From: CAYVZU01 sp964455935
GTDB taxonomy: Bacteria > Fibrobacterota > CAYVZU01
NCBI GenBank assembly: GCA_964455935.1
Contig: CAYVZU010000117.1
Coordinates: 1 to 12,803 of the forward strand
Reading direction: 5' to 3'
DNA length: 12,803 bases
The position numbers and the translations under genes were made by a program. The notes under the pieces are model-generated. The model worked only from the letters and a program-made list of their open reading frames with translations, ran no database searches and was not told the origin of the DNA. Within the stretch, counting starts at the first letter, position 1. Every line of letters begins with the position of its first letter. This document shows positions 1 to 7,732 of the stretch, piece by piece.

Positions 1-66
1 GCGAAATCTTGCCAATATCAGCCTTTTTTCACTCGAACTGTCGAACTTGGGCTAGGACAATCGACA

Positions 67-134
67 GATTACAGGATGATCTCCTTGATCCTTTTCCGCA
101 ATGCCCAGCATTCCATCCTTCTTATCCTGTAATC
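67..134. repeat. Inverted repeat downstream of the mannosidase gene
   Basis: The 11-mer GATTACAGGAT at 67-77 is repeated exactly as its reverse complement, ATCCTGTAATC, at 124-134, with 46 bases between. The outer flanks are also similar: GACA precedes the left arm and CCGTC follows the right arm. The element begins about 30 bases past the mannosidase stop codon, so a folded RNA could form at the 3' end of that mRNA. There is no T-run, so it is not a standard intrinsic terminator. ACAGGAT-rich interspersed repeats occur in many bacterial genomes; membership of such a family is my inference. No gene is visible in positions 1-164. Confidence 0.5.
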
Positions 135-164
135 CCGTCCAGTTCTTCTCCTGCCGCTTTCGCC

Positions 165-2654
165 CTACATCCCTGCCCGATACAGGTCATGCAAGATCAT
201 CACCTTGCGCATCCGCTCCAATGCCGGCGTTTCGCCGCGCGGCGTAAACGTTAGCCGGACCTTCTCGCGTGGGAACAGATGCATACCGTTGTCCGTCCAT
301 GTGCCATGAAGATTTCCATGGCGGATCCAGACATAAGGCGCAAACGTGTCGGTCGAAAGCTCAAGAACGATTCGGCCCGCACGATCTTTGCCCAATCGCG
401 TTTTGATGGCAGGCTTGCGCAAGTCCAGCGCTTTGAAGGGGGTGAAAACATGCGTGTTCTCGGACTTGTGTTTTCCGCAAAAGAGCCGGATACGCAGAAC
501 CCGTTGATTGCCGTCCGAGGATTTTGGACAGAGAGTCCCGACGGAAATTGAATCCAGGCGTCGGCTTTCAAGACGGCCGAGCCTCACATTCTTATTCTTG
601 CGCCAGAGCATTTTGCCCGTAAAATCACACAGAGTCATTTCCAAGCGGCCGGCCAGCTTCTCGTTGATGTCGCTGGTTCCCCAAACTTCCACCTTGCCCT
701 TTTCCTCCAAAGCTGATACCAGAAGAGGCGCATAGAACTTCTTTTGGGCATAGTGCAGCATCTTCCAACGGCCGTCATACTCAAGCGACGACCACGAAGC
801 CACGGGCCAGATGTCGTTGAGCTGCCAGACCATGGTTCCCATGTTGTGGGGCTTAATGCGCCGCCAATGTTCGCAGGCCGTTTTAATCGAGAGTGCCTGA
901 AGGGCCTGCGACAGGTAGAGCATGTTTTCATAGCCGTTTGGAATCCGGAACTGCCGCGCAACATGGCTCAATATGCGCTGATTGCCGGTCCCGGACCGCT
1001 GGTGAAACTCGAAGACGGGAGAGGTAATATTTCGGTCCTCCGGAGCCGTAACCGCATTCATTGTCTCGGGCGAGGCAAATGACTGGAAACCAAACTCGGA
1101 AGAGAACCGGGGTTGCGTTTCGAGGTACGCCGAAAAGGGCTTGTTGCCATGCCAAACCTCCCAGTAATGCATATCGCCCCGACCCATATCGTTGGGGTCG
1201 CCGTACCTGCGAATTCCGTTGGACGGCGACGAGGGCCAGAATCGCCGGCCTGGATCTTCCTGCTCGACAATCGGGAGCAGCGTCTGAATATAAAGCTGAT
1301 CGTATTCCGCGGCGAACAGTCGGTCGTTGGACGCTTTTCCGCCCTTGGCCCAATCCAGGGCCTGCTCGTTTTCGTTGTTGCCGCACCACAGGGCAATGCT
1401 GGGGTGGTGCATGATTCGACGGATTTGATGGCGCGCTTCCTCGCCGACACTGGCCAGAAACTCGGGGTTCGTGGGATACAGCGAGCAGGCGAACATGAAA
1501 TCCTGCCAGACCATAATGCCCAACCGGTCGCAGGCACGGTAGAAACTTTCGCGTTCGTAGAGGCCACCGCCCCAGACACGAATGATATTATGATGCGCAC
1601 GCGCCGCCGATGACAGTTCCCATTCGATCTGTTCGTCCGTGAGCCGGCTATCGAAGCTGTCGCTTGGGATCCAGTTGGCGCCCTTGGCAAAGACCGGCAG
1701 GCCATTGACGCGAAAGAAGAAACTTTCACCGTCCTTGTCCGGTTTTGTCACCACCTCGATTTTTCGAAGCCCAATCTCCTGCTCCATGCAATCTGTTTCG
1801 CCCGCCGCAGACACCTCCACGCGTAAAGGATAAAGTTCCTGCCTCCCATAACCGTTGGGCCACCACAGCCTTGGTTTTTTCACAAGAATCGTTTCGCGGA
1901 TTTGGTTCTCGCCTTTAGCGAGCCGGACCTTGCGGGAGTAAGCCTGATCACCAAGCCGGACCAAGAACCGGGCCGAGATGGCTTCGGGAGAATCGATTAT
2001 GCCGCGAACCCGGACAAGCACGGATCCGGAACCGTGCTCCTGCTGGTGCGTGACATAGAGAATCTTGGGGCCATTTCGCACTTCGAGATTGATGTCGCGG
2101 TAAATGCCCTGCGTCATAAAACAGGGGCCCCAGTCCCAGCCGCCGTGCGTTCCGGACTTGCGTACGAAATTTCGGTTTGCCGCATCGACTTTACCTTGGA
2201 GCAATGGCGACATGACCCAATGAGAATACGCCTTCGCCCTGCGATCCATTTCGGGCCGCGCAGGATGGAACACAATGCAAATCTCGTTCTCATCTTTTCG
2301 GACCAGTTTTCCAACCGGAAAACGCCGGCGGAGAAACATGTTGTCACTGGATCCGATCTTTTTGCCGTTCAGATAAACATCGGCAAGAGTGTCGAGACCT
2401 TCGCAATTGAGGACAATGGCCTTGCGTCCCATCTCTTCCGAACTGAGTTTGAAGCCGCGCCGGTATTGCCAGGTGGATTCGCCTACCCACCGCTGGTCCA
2501 GTTCGTTGGTTCGGAAAAATGGATCGTCCACCAGTTTCAGCCGGATCAGATCGTGGTGAACCACTCCAGGGACATTAGCGGTAATTGCAATTTTGCCGTT
2601 CTTTTGCTTTACCTGCCATTGCCCATTCAATGAAATTCGTGTCCGCAGTTCCAT
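165..2654 (-). CDS. Beta-mannosidase, glycoside hydrolase family 2
   Basis: Predicted to remove terminal beta-mannose residues from manno-oligosaccharides or N-glycan-type chains with retention of configuration. The protein is 829 aa, a usual length for GH2 beta-mannosidases. Order: N-terminal sugar-binding jelly-roll fold (WVGESTWQYRR near residues 56-66), the family hallmark GGWDWGP (171-177), an immunoglobulin-like domain, then a TIM barrel. GNNENE near 425-430 holds the acid/base (E428) and SSEFGFQS near 518-525 the nucleophile (E520); the 92-residue separation fits the family. There is no signal peptide, so it is probably cytoplasmic and acts on imported oligosaccharides. The frame stays open to 2828, but I chose the ATG at 2654 because GGAGG lies five bases upstream and homology starts at once (ISLNGQWQ). 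ATG 2666 is the alternative. No sugar transporter or other glycosidase adjoins it. It is a lone gene behind its own candidate promoter. Confidence 0.93.
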   Translation of the reverse strand: MELRTRISLNGQWQVKQKNGKIAITANVPGVVHHDLIRLKLVDDPFFRTNELDQRWVGESTWQYRRGFKLSSEEMGRKAIVLNCEGLDTLADVYLNGKKIGSSDNMFLRRRFPVGKLVRKDENEICIVFHPARPEMDRRAKAYSHWVMSPLLQGKVDAANRNFVRKSGTHGGWDWGPCFMTQGIYRDINLEVRNGPKILYVTHQQEHGSGSVLVRVRGIIDSPEAISARFLVRLGDQAYSRKVRLAKGENQIRETILVKKPRLWWPNGYGRQELYPLRVEVSAAGETDCMEQEIGLRKIEVVTKPDKDGESFFFRVNGLPVFAKGANWIPSDSFDSRLTDEQIEWELSSAARAHHNIIRVWGGGLYERESFYRACDRLGIMVWQDFMFACSLYPTNPEFLASVGEEARHQIRRIMHHPSIALWCGNNENEQALDWAKGGKASNDRLFAAEYDQLYIQTLLPIVEQEDPGRRFWPSSPSNGIRRYGDPNDMGRGDMHYWEVWHGNKPFSAYLETQPRFSSEFGFQSFASPETMNAVTAPEDRNITSPVFEFHQRSGTGNQRILSHVARQFRIPNGYENMLYLSQALQALSIKTACEHWRRIKPHNMGTMVWQLNDIWPVASWSSLEYDGRWKMLHYAQKKFYAPLLVSALEEKGKVEVWGTSDINEKLAGRLEMTLCDFTGKMLWRKNKNVRLGRLESRRLDSISVGTLCPKSSDGNQRVLRIRLFCGKHKSENTHVFTPFKALDLRKPAIKTRLGKDRAGRIVLELSTDTFAPYVWIRHGNLHGTWTDNGMHLFPREKVRLTFTPRGETPALERMRKVMILHDLYRAGM

Positions 2655-2696
2655 CTGGTCCTCCATTTTCCACCTTGTTTCGCGGAATGCATTAAG

Positions 2697-2725
2697 AAAA
2701 TAGATCTGGCGCCTCGCCTCGACAA
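2697..2725 (-). promoter_or_regulatory. Candidate sigma70-type promoter for the beta-mannosidase gene
   Basis: On the minus strand TTGTCG (2725-2720) is followed after exactly 17 bases by TATTTT (2702-2697). Each hexamer matches the bacterial consensus at 4 of 6 positions. Transcription would begin near 2690, giving a leader of about 36 bases that contains the GGAGG site before ATG 2654. This also argues against a translation start at 2828. It is based only on pattern and spacing. Confidence 0.35.
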
Positions 2726-3135
2726 TACTCTGGACTTCATGTAACACATCCTTTTTTGCAAACGGGCTTGCGCGGCGGGATAGGGAGAACGCTAATTGAT
2801 GTCCATGAATCGTGCTTGCGCCTGCCAAAAACAGGATAGTCTCGAAAGGCCCTTGGCGGCCGACGCCGGGAAACCGGGGCTACGGATCCTTCAATTGAAC
2901 GATGTGTCATAGCCACGGTCGCTGAGCCCGCTGGTTTCTAATGTCGATCAGGGCTTCAAGAACCCCCTATCATTTCTCGCGTGCATTCCGGCATTTTCAC
3001 GGCAAGCCACCCTCGGCGGCGCGCGCCGGCAATACGTAAGGCTCAGCTTTCGGGTGCCTGAGAGGCAGAGGGCTTCGTTAGGCTGGGGCGAAACGAATAT
3101 AAAGCCATTTGTCGACAAGACAGCAATCGATGGTT
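2726..3135. other. Intergenic stretch without a recognisable gene
   Basis: About 410 bases lie between the mannosidase promoter and the zinc-ribbon gene. The open frames here are short, and I recognise no protein or tRNA. Two small hairpins are visible: CCGG-GAAA-CCGG near 2862-2873, which would have a GNRA-type loop, and TGCCT-GAG-AGGCA at 3055-3067. The segment around 3014-3030 is a GC-rich alternating tract (GGCGGCGCGCGCCGGC). The 3040-3090 stretch superficially recalls riboswitch pieces, but no complete aptamer consensus can be assembled on either strand. It may be a decayed gene, an untranslated leader or a spacer. Confidence 0.4.
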
Positions 3136-3882
3136 CTATAGTTCGCGGGAGAAATGCTTTGTGTCGTATCGCTTGATACACTTGTCACAATCGTTGCAGT
3201 CCGTCTCGTAGCAGTTCCGGTGGACCCGCGAAGGATATTGGCGGGCAAACGATTCGCGGCACTTGGTCGAGCAGAACAGATAGTGATCCTGCAGGGCGCC
3301 AAAAGCAACGAACGTTTCCACGGCTTCGCCTTCGGTCTGGGCCAGGCTTTTGTCACACCACGAGCAAATTCCTTCTTTCTTCTTTTTCACCGTCTCTTTG
3401 GCCTTGGCCAGTTCATCTCCCTCCCAGACGTAATCAATGCGGCGGAGAAAGCGCCGGCTCACCTGAGAAACAACAACGCCATCCGTTACGCAAAGCACCT
3501 GGCTGCCCTGAACGTCGAAAGCACGATCGCAGAGGACCTTGTCGCCCGAATCGAGATGGACAATGCAGCGGCCCGACTCCGGAACCACACGGCGAAACCA
3601 GCCGCAGGAAGCGCAGACTGTGGTATAGAGGAGGTCCTCGATCCGGCTTTGGCACTTGGGGCACCGGCCCACTTCCATCAGCTTGATTCCGGTGATGTCG
3701 CTTCGCGTGGCTTTGGACAAGGCCGCCTGCGCATCGTCCAGCGCCCTGGAAACTTCCTCTCTCTGCCCCAGAGTTAAGAGTGAATTCAGCTCCTGGCGCA
3801 GCTCTTCGTCCCCGGGCAACTGCTGGGCAATTGCCTTCATCAGCTTTTCGCGATGGAAATTCTTGTTCTTGAATAATAGCAT
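3136..3882 (-). CDS. Cysteine-rich zinc-ribbon protein of unknown function
   Basis: I do not recognise a named family. The 248-aa protein has a charged helical N-terminus (about 24-60), then a zinc ribbon CPKC-x12-CASC (C74, C77, C90, C93). A beta-rich middle follows (103-155, GRCIVHLDSGDKVLCD onward), then a lysine-rich linker (162-169). A second probable metal site is formed by CSWC (173-176) and CSTKC (204-208), resembling MYM/TRASH-type Cys pairs. The tail carries C-x4-C-x2-C-x2-C (224-235), which could bind zinc or an Fe-S cluster. There is no signal peptide or membrane segment, so it is presumably cytoplasmic. The frame opens at GTG 4008, but I chose ATG 3882 because GAGG lies nine bases upstream; ATG 3840 has no such site. 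It follows the ABC exporter genes on the same strand after 129 bases, so cotranscription is possible. A role as metal-responsive regulator or nucleic-acid binder is speculative. Confidence 0.8.
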   Translation of the reverse strand: MLLFKNKNFHREKLMKAIAQQLPGDEELRQELNSLLTLGQREEVSRALDDAQAALSKATRSDITGIKLMEVGRCPKCQSRIEDLLYTTVCASCGWFRRVVPESGRCIVHLDSGDKVLCDRAFDVQGSQVLCVTDGVVVSQVSRRFLRRIDYVWEGDELAKAKETVKKKKEGICSWCDKSLAQTEGEAVETFVAFGALQDHYLFCSTKCRESFARQYPSRVHRNCYETDCNDCDKCIKRYDTKHFSREL

Positions 3883-3958
3883 ACTGGTTGTCCTCGCTAG
3901 CGGCAGGAAAATAAAATACTCTTTGCCTTGGGGGATATTACGAACGGTCTGCTTGGCG

Positions 3959-3983
3959 TTGCACGTTTTTGACGTTTGGACGT
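3959..3983. repeat. Three tandem 8-base ACGT boxes upstream of the zinc-ribbon gene
   Basis: On the plus strand TTGCACGT (3959-3966), one spacer T, TTTGACGT (3968-3975) and TTGGACGT (3976-3983) follow one another. The palindromic ACGT cores sit 9 and 8 bases apart. The array lies just past the end of the second ABC gene and about 75 bases above the chosen start of the zinc-ribbon gene, where an operator could sit. A short tandem duplication without function is the alternative. Confidence 0.4.
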
Positions 3984-4011
3984 TCTTCTCTGACCGTCGG
4001 ATACTCACGAT

Positions 4012-5832
4012 TCATTGAAACCACTCCTGCCGCTGGCAAATGCGTCTGTAAAACCCCTCGGCCTGCATCAACTCGTCGTGCGTACCCATCTGGGAGATCC
4101 GACCTTTTTCCAGCACAACGATTCGGTCGCAATCCTTGGCGGTGGAGATTCTCTGGGTGATAATCAGGCTCGTTCTCCCCTGAAGGACTTTGTTGAGCGT
4201 GGCCCTGATTTTGTTCTCCGTTTCCGCATCCAAGGCGCTTGTGGTATCGTCCAGCAGAAGGACCTCGGGGTCGGTAAGGAGCGCCGTGGCCAGGGCCAGC
4301 CGCTGTTTCTGGCCGCCCGAGAGCACGGCACCCCGCTCCCCAACTTCGGTCTCGTATTTGACCGGAAGATCCATGATGAAGTCGTGCAGTTCGGCCTGTT
4401 CCGCGGCTTTCATGATTTGGCTGGGTGTCGCATCGAGCCGGCCATAGGCAATGTTATCCGCCACGGTACCCGAGAAAATCTCGGGCTCCTGCGGCACAAG
4501 GCAGACATGGCTGCGCAGCGAATCGATGTCGGTATCGGCGAGGTTGACCCCGCCCACGTGGATGGCCCCGGACTGCGGGTCATAGAAACGCAACAGAAGC
4601 CAGAACAGGGTACTTTTGCCGGAGCCCGAGGGACCCATGATCGCGATTTTCTCGCCGGGCTGGATGCGCAGCTTCAGAGCATCCAGGGCCGGCCGCGGCT
4701 GTCCCGAATACGCGAAGGTCACATCGTCAAAATGGATTTTGCCCCGCATGCCTGTCAGCTTAATGGCGCCCGGCCCAACCTGCACCTCTTCGTCGAGCAG
4801 CGCAAAGACGCGGCGCACCACTACCAAAAATCCCTGAAACTGCGTGGCCATCGAGGCAAGATGGTTCACCGGATCAAAAAGGCGCGGCAGGATCTGGTAG
4901 AAAGCGACAAGGGTGCCGATGGTGAGAACCCCGGCTTTGACCTCGAGACCCGTGAAATAGACGATGGCCCCGGTCGTGACGGCTGAAATGAGGCCCGCAA
5001 TACAGGTAAGCAGGTGATTGTAGTAGCTCATTCGGTTTCCAATGCGCACTGAATCGAAAACCATGCGGGCAAAGCTGATGTGCTCGGCCCGTTCCCGCGC
5101 AAACGATTTCACCACATGAATGCCGCTGATGCGTTCCGAGGCTCGCGCATACATGCGCGAATTAAGCCGCCGAAATCCGATGTGCAGCCGCTTCACAATG
5201 GGCCGCATGCGATAAAAGGCGGCTGCATAAAACGGCAGTGAAACGATCAGCAGAAAACTCAGCCTCCAATCGAGATAGCAGGCCATGGCCGCGGCAAGAA
5301 TAAGACGCGTAAGATCGGCAATGAGCGCCACCAATTGGTTGGTGACCCAGTCGCGAATCACATCGACATCGTCCAGGATTCGCACCATAATTCGGCCCAC
5401 GGGCGTACGCTCGTAAAATCCCACATGCAGCGCCTGGAGCTTGCTGTTGATCTGGCGTCGGAGCTCGAAAACCAGACGCTCGCCCATGTTGAGAATGAGC
5501 CATCCCTGGAGCCACTGAAACACGGAGAGAAGCGTCCAGGTTCCCGCAGCCACCAGAACGTAAATCCAGAGCAACTCCATGCGCCCGAATTGGCCCGCTG
5601 CAGCTTGGTTGAGTTCCAGAATCCGGTCCACCAGAAAACGATTGTTGAGGGGAAAAACAAGATTAAGGCCGCCCAGAGCCATGGCTACGAAAAAGGCGAG
5701 AATAAGCCTTGCCTGATAGGGCCGAAGATGATTGCGCCAGAGCCGTCCCAGGTCGCGGCTTGCCCTGCCGGTGTATTCCTCGGTGTCCGACAGCAGGTGA
5801 TCGACGATCCGGTTGATGCGCTCCTGGATCAT
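4012..5832 (-). CDS. ABC exporter half-transporter, degenerate-site subunit
   Basis: This 606-aa membrane protein has a six-helix type IV exporter domain (about 40-330) followed by a nucleotide-binding domain (about 365-600). Visible motifs are Walker A GPSGSGKST (400-408), Q-loop Q448, signature LSGGQ (504-508) and Walker B VLLLDD (524-529). The usual catalytic Glu is Asp (D529) and the H-loop His is Gln (ITQRIS, Q560), so its own Walker site should hydrolyse ATP poorly. Its intact LSGGQ would complete the partner's active site. The family exports lipids, drugs or peptides across the inner membrane, and the substrate cannot be read from the sequence. The start ATG overlaps the stop of the preceding gene by four bases (ATGA) and has GAGG seven bases upstream, which implies translational coupling with the other subunit. 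The length is normal. Confidence 0.93.
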   Translation of the reverse strand: MIQERINRIVDHLLSDTEEYTGRASRDLGRLWRNHLRPYQARLILAFFVAMALGGLNLVFPLNNRFLVDRILELNQAAAGQFGRMELLWIYVLVAAGTWTLLSVFQWLQGWLILNMGERLVFELRRQINSKLQALHVGFYERTPVGRIMVRILDDVDVIRDWVTNQLVALIADLTRLILAAAMACYLDWRLSFLLIVSLPFYAAAFYRMRPIVKRLHIGFRRLNSRMYARASERISGIHVVKSFARERAEHISFARMVFDSVRIGNRMSYYNHLLTCIAGLISAVTTGAIVYFTGLEVKAGVLTIGTLVAFYQILPRLFDPVNHLASMATQFQGFLVVVRRVFALLDEEVQVGPGAIKLTGMRGKIHFDDVTFAYSGQPRPALDALKLRIQPGEKIAIMGPSGSGKSTLFWLLLRFYDPQSGAIHVGGVNLADTDIDSLRSHVCLVPQEPEIFSGTVADNIAYGRLDATPSQIMKAAEQAELHDFIMDLPVKYETEVGERGAVLSGGQKQRLALATALLTDPEVLLLDDTTSALDAETENKIRATLNKVLQGRTSLIITQRISTAKDCDRIVVLEKGRISQMGTHDELMQAEGFYRRICQRQEWFQ

Positions 5833-7574
5833 TGGCCGTCCTCGCTTGATTCCTCGGAAAAAAGCTCTTCGTACAAGCCGCGATACACGCCATCCGGTAT
5901 TGCCACGAGTTCTTCATGGGTCCCCTGTTCCACAATGCGGCCGGCATCCATCACCACAATCAGATCCGCCCGCGTGATGGTGGAAAGCCGGTGGGCGATA
6001 ATGAAGCTGGTCCGGTCTTTAAGAATGCGTTCGAGGGCTCTTTGAATCAACAGCTCGGATTCACTGTCCAGAGCGGAGGTGGCCTCATCCATAATCAAAA
6101 TGCGCGGGTCTTTGAGGATCGCCCGCGCAATGCTCAAGCGCTGCTTTTCGCCGACCGAGAGCTTGACGCCCTGGGTCCCGATCATGGTGTCGAACCCCTG
6201 CGGTAAGCGGAGAGCCAGGTCGTGAATTTCGGCCACGCGGGCCGCTTCTTCAATGGAAGCCAGACTTGCCCGGGGATGTCCGTAGGCGATGTTCTCGGCC
6301 AGCGTACAGTCGAAGATCACGGGTTTTTGAAGGACCACGCCAAAGGCGCTTCGCAGGCTGCGCAAATTCACGTTCCGTATATCGACACCATCAACGAGAA
6401 TCGCGCCGCCTTGAACATCCCAGTGCCGCATGAGAAGAGACGTGAGCGTCGTTTTGCCGCACCCCGTATGGCCGACCAGGGCCACGGTCATTCCGGGCTC
6501 CACCTCCAGATTCAGTCCTCGATACAGAGGCTTGTTCGGAACATAGGAAAAATCGACATCGTGAATATCCACGCGGCCCAGGCTGCATTTGAGGTTGGGC
6601 GCCCCTTCGGTCGAGCGAATGTCCACGGATTCGCCCAGGATCTGCAGAATCCGTTTCACGGATACAAAGGTCTCTTCGAGCTGGGCCGCTATCGTTGTGA
6701 GCCGCACTGCGGGAGAAACGGCCATCCACAAAAAGGAGTTCATGGCCATCAGGTCGCCATAGGACATCTCTCCGCGAAGAACAAAATAGGCGCTAAGACT
6801 TGCGACCAGACAGGACCCATACCCGGAAATCGTATTGCACGCCGTGCTGAGCCCCACCGAACTCATGCGGCTGGAAATGGCTTTCTGGACATTTCGCGAC
6901 AGGCGATCGAGAAAGATTTCGGTCTCGTATTCTTCGCGATTGTAGATGCGCACCTGGCGAACGCCGGAGATGGTTTCCTGCAACCGGCCGGCGATGAGAT
7001 CGTACTGGTTGCGATAGGACTGGGTGGCCACGCGGATCCGGGCCGAGAAGCGGCGATACACGAACACATACAACACCAGGATCCCGACAAGGAGAAACCC
7101 AAGCTTCCAGGAAATGTAAAAGGCCAGGCCCAGCGACGCCAAAAAGACAACCAGGTCGAATACGGTGTGGACTGTATTATGGGTGATCAGCCTTTGCAGC
7201 ATATTGATATCCTCCATCAGCCGGCCCACCATGGCGCCCGAGGACCGCTCGGAATGGAATCGCATGCTGAGATAGAGGAGCTTATGATAGAGATGAAGCC
7301 GCATGTCGGCGATAAAGCGGCGGCTGGTCATCATCAGAAGAAGCGTATTAAAAAAATGGATGGCCACTGACACTGCTGGAACAAAGGTGATCGCCAGTAC
7401 TGCCAGGGGCAAAAGTGTCCAGTTGCCCGGCTTGATCACGCGGTCCATCAGGTAGCGCATGATCATGGGCGGCAACAGGCTGAGAAGCGTAAAAACCAGT
7501 GTCCCGGCCATGGCCACCAGCAAACGACGGCGATAGGGCTTGAGGAAAGGGAGGAGTTGGGACAGAATCTTCAT
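5829..7574 (-). CDS. ABC exporter half-transporter, catalytic-site subunit
   Basis: A 581-aa fused membrane and ATPase subunit from the chosen start. Numbered from a TTG six codons upstream, its motifs are Walker A GHTGCGKTT (374-382), Q-loop Q422, signature LSVGE (478-482, degenerate) and Walker B ILIMDE (498-503) with the catalytic Glu, plus the canonical H-loop H534 in IIAHRLS. The catalytic residues are therefore intact but the signature is not. This is the mirror image of the downstream subunit, so the two should form an obligate heterodimer. Six membrane helices lie within about 20-310. I chose ATG 7574 over TTG 7592 because the TTG falls inside the likely -10 element. Neither start has a Shine-Dalgarno sequence. 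The C-terminal tail is acidic (SEESSEDGQ). The substrate is unknown; lipid, peptide or drug export are all possible. Confidence 0.92.
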   Translation of the reverse strand: MKILSQLLPFLKPYRRRLLVAMAGTLVFTLLSLLPPMIMRYLMDRVIKPGNWTLLPLAVLAITFVPAVSVAIHFFNTLLLMMTSRRFIADMRLHLYHKLLYLSMRFHSERSSGAMVGRLMEDINMLQRLITHNTVHTVFDLVVFLASLGLAFYISWKLGFLLVGILVLYVFVYRRFSARIRVATQSYRNQYDLIAGRLQETISGVRQVRIYNREEYETEIFLDRLSRNVQKAISSRMSSVGLSTACNTISGYGSCLVASLSAYFVLRGEMSYGDLMAMNSFLWMAVSPAVRLTTIAAQLEETFVSVKRILQILGESVDIRSTEGAPNLKCSLGRVDIHDVDFSYVPNKPLYRGLNLEVEPGMTVALVGHTGCGKTTLTSLLMRHWDVQGGAILVDGVDIRNVNLRSLRSAFGVVLQKPVIFDCTLAENIAYGHPRASLASIEEAARVAEIHDLALRLPQGFDTMIGTQGVKLSVGEKQRLSIARAILKDPRILIMDEATSALDSESELLIQRALERILKDRTSFIIAHRLSTITRADLIVVMDAGRIVEQGTHEELVAIPDGVYRGLYEELFSEESSEDGQ

Positions 7575-7588
7575 GGAAGAACCAGTAA

Positions 7589-7617
7589 ACAATAAAATGC
7601 GGCAAGGTGGAAGTCAA
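7589..7617 (-). promoter_or_regulatory. Candidate promoter for the ABC exporter operon
   Basis: On the minus strand TTGACT (7617-7612, 5 of 6 consensus positions) is followed after 17 bases by TATTGT (7594-7589, 4 of 6). Initiation near 7582 would leave only about eight bases before ATG 7574, too short for a Shine-Dalgarno site, and none is present. The spacing and the match to consensus make this the best promoter candidate in the window. It implies that the exporter is transcribed independently of the upstream radical SAM gene. Confidence 0.5.
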
Positions 7618-7732
7618 AGGGCGGACTTGCGCTGAACGCGAAGGAAAAAACCCGTAAGCCAATCCGCGGCGCAAGAGACAAGGCATTGATCCCTTCGCAC
7701 AGCAGTGGCGCTTTTTGCCGGAGTTCCGGAGG

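Noticed and set aside
1061..1613. Long open frames on the plus strand inside the mannosidase gene, and similar ones inside the ABC genes.
   Set aside because: They are antisense shadows of GC-rich coding sequence with no recognisable domains; the minus-strand frames hold complete family motifs.
2655..2828. Extension of the mannosidase frame by 58 codons to 2828.
   Set aside because: The added residues resemble no part of a GH2 enzyme or a signal peptide, a candidate promoter lies inside the stretch, and the ATG at 2654 has a near-perfect GGAGG site.
3040..3095. Possible riboswitch (fragments like CTGAGA and GGCAGAGGG recall TPP, SAM or glycine aptamers).
   Set aside because: Only scattered short pieces match. 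The required partner stretches and helices are absent on both strands, and no suitable gene follows on the plus strand.
3883..4008. GTG start at 4008 for the zinc-ribbon gene, nearly abutting the ABC gene.
   Set aside because: The extra 42 residues are low in family-like features and cross the tandem ACGT boxes, while ATG 3882 has a suitably spaced GAGG site.
7621..7675. CTTGCGC / GCGCAAG inverted repeat (7626-7632 and 7669-7675) as terminator of the SPL-like gene.
   Set aside because: The loop is 36 bases and no T-run follows the stem on the minus strand; such a pair can arise by chance.
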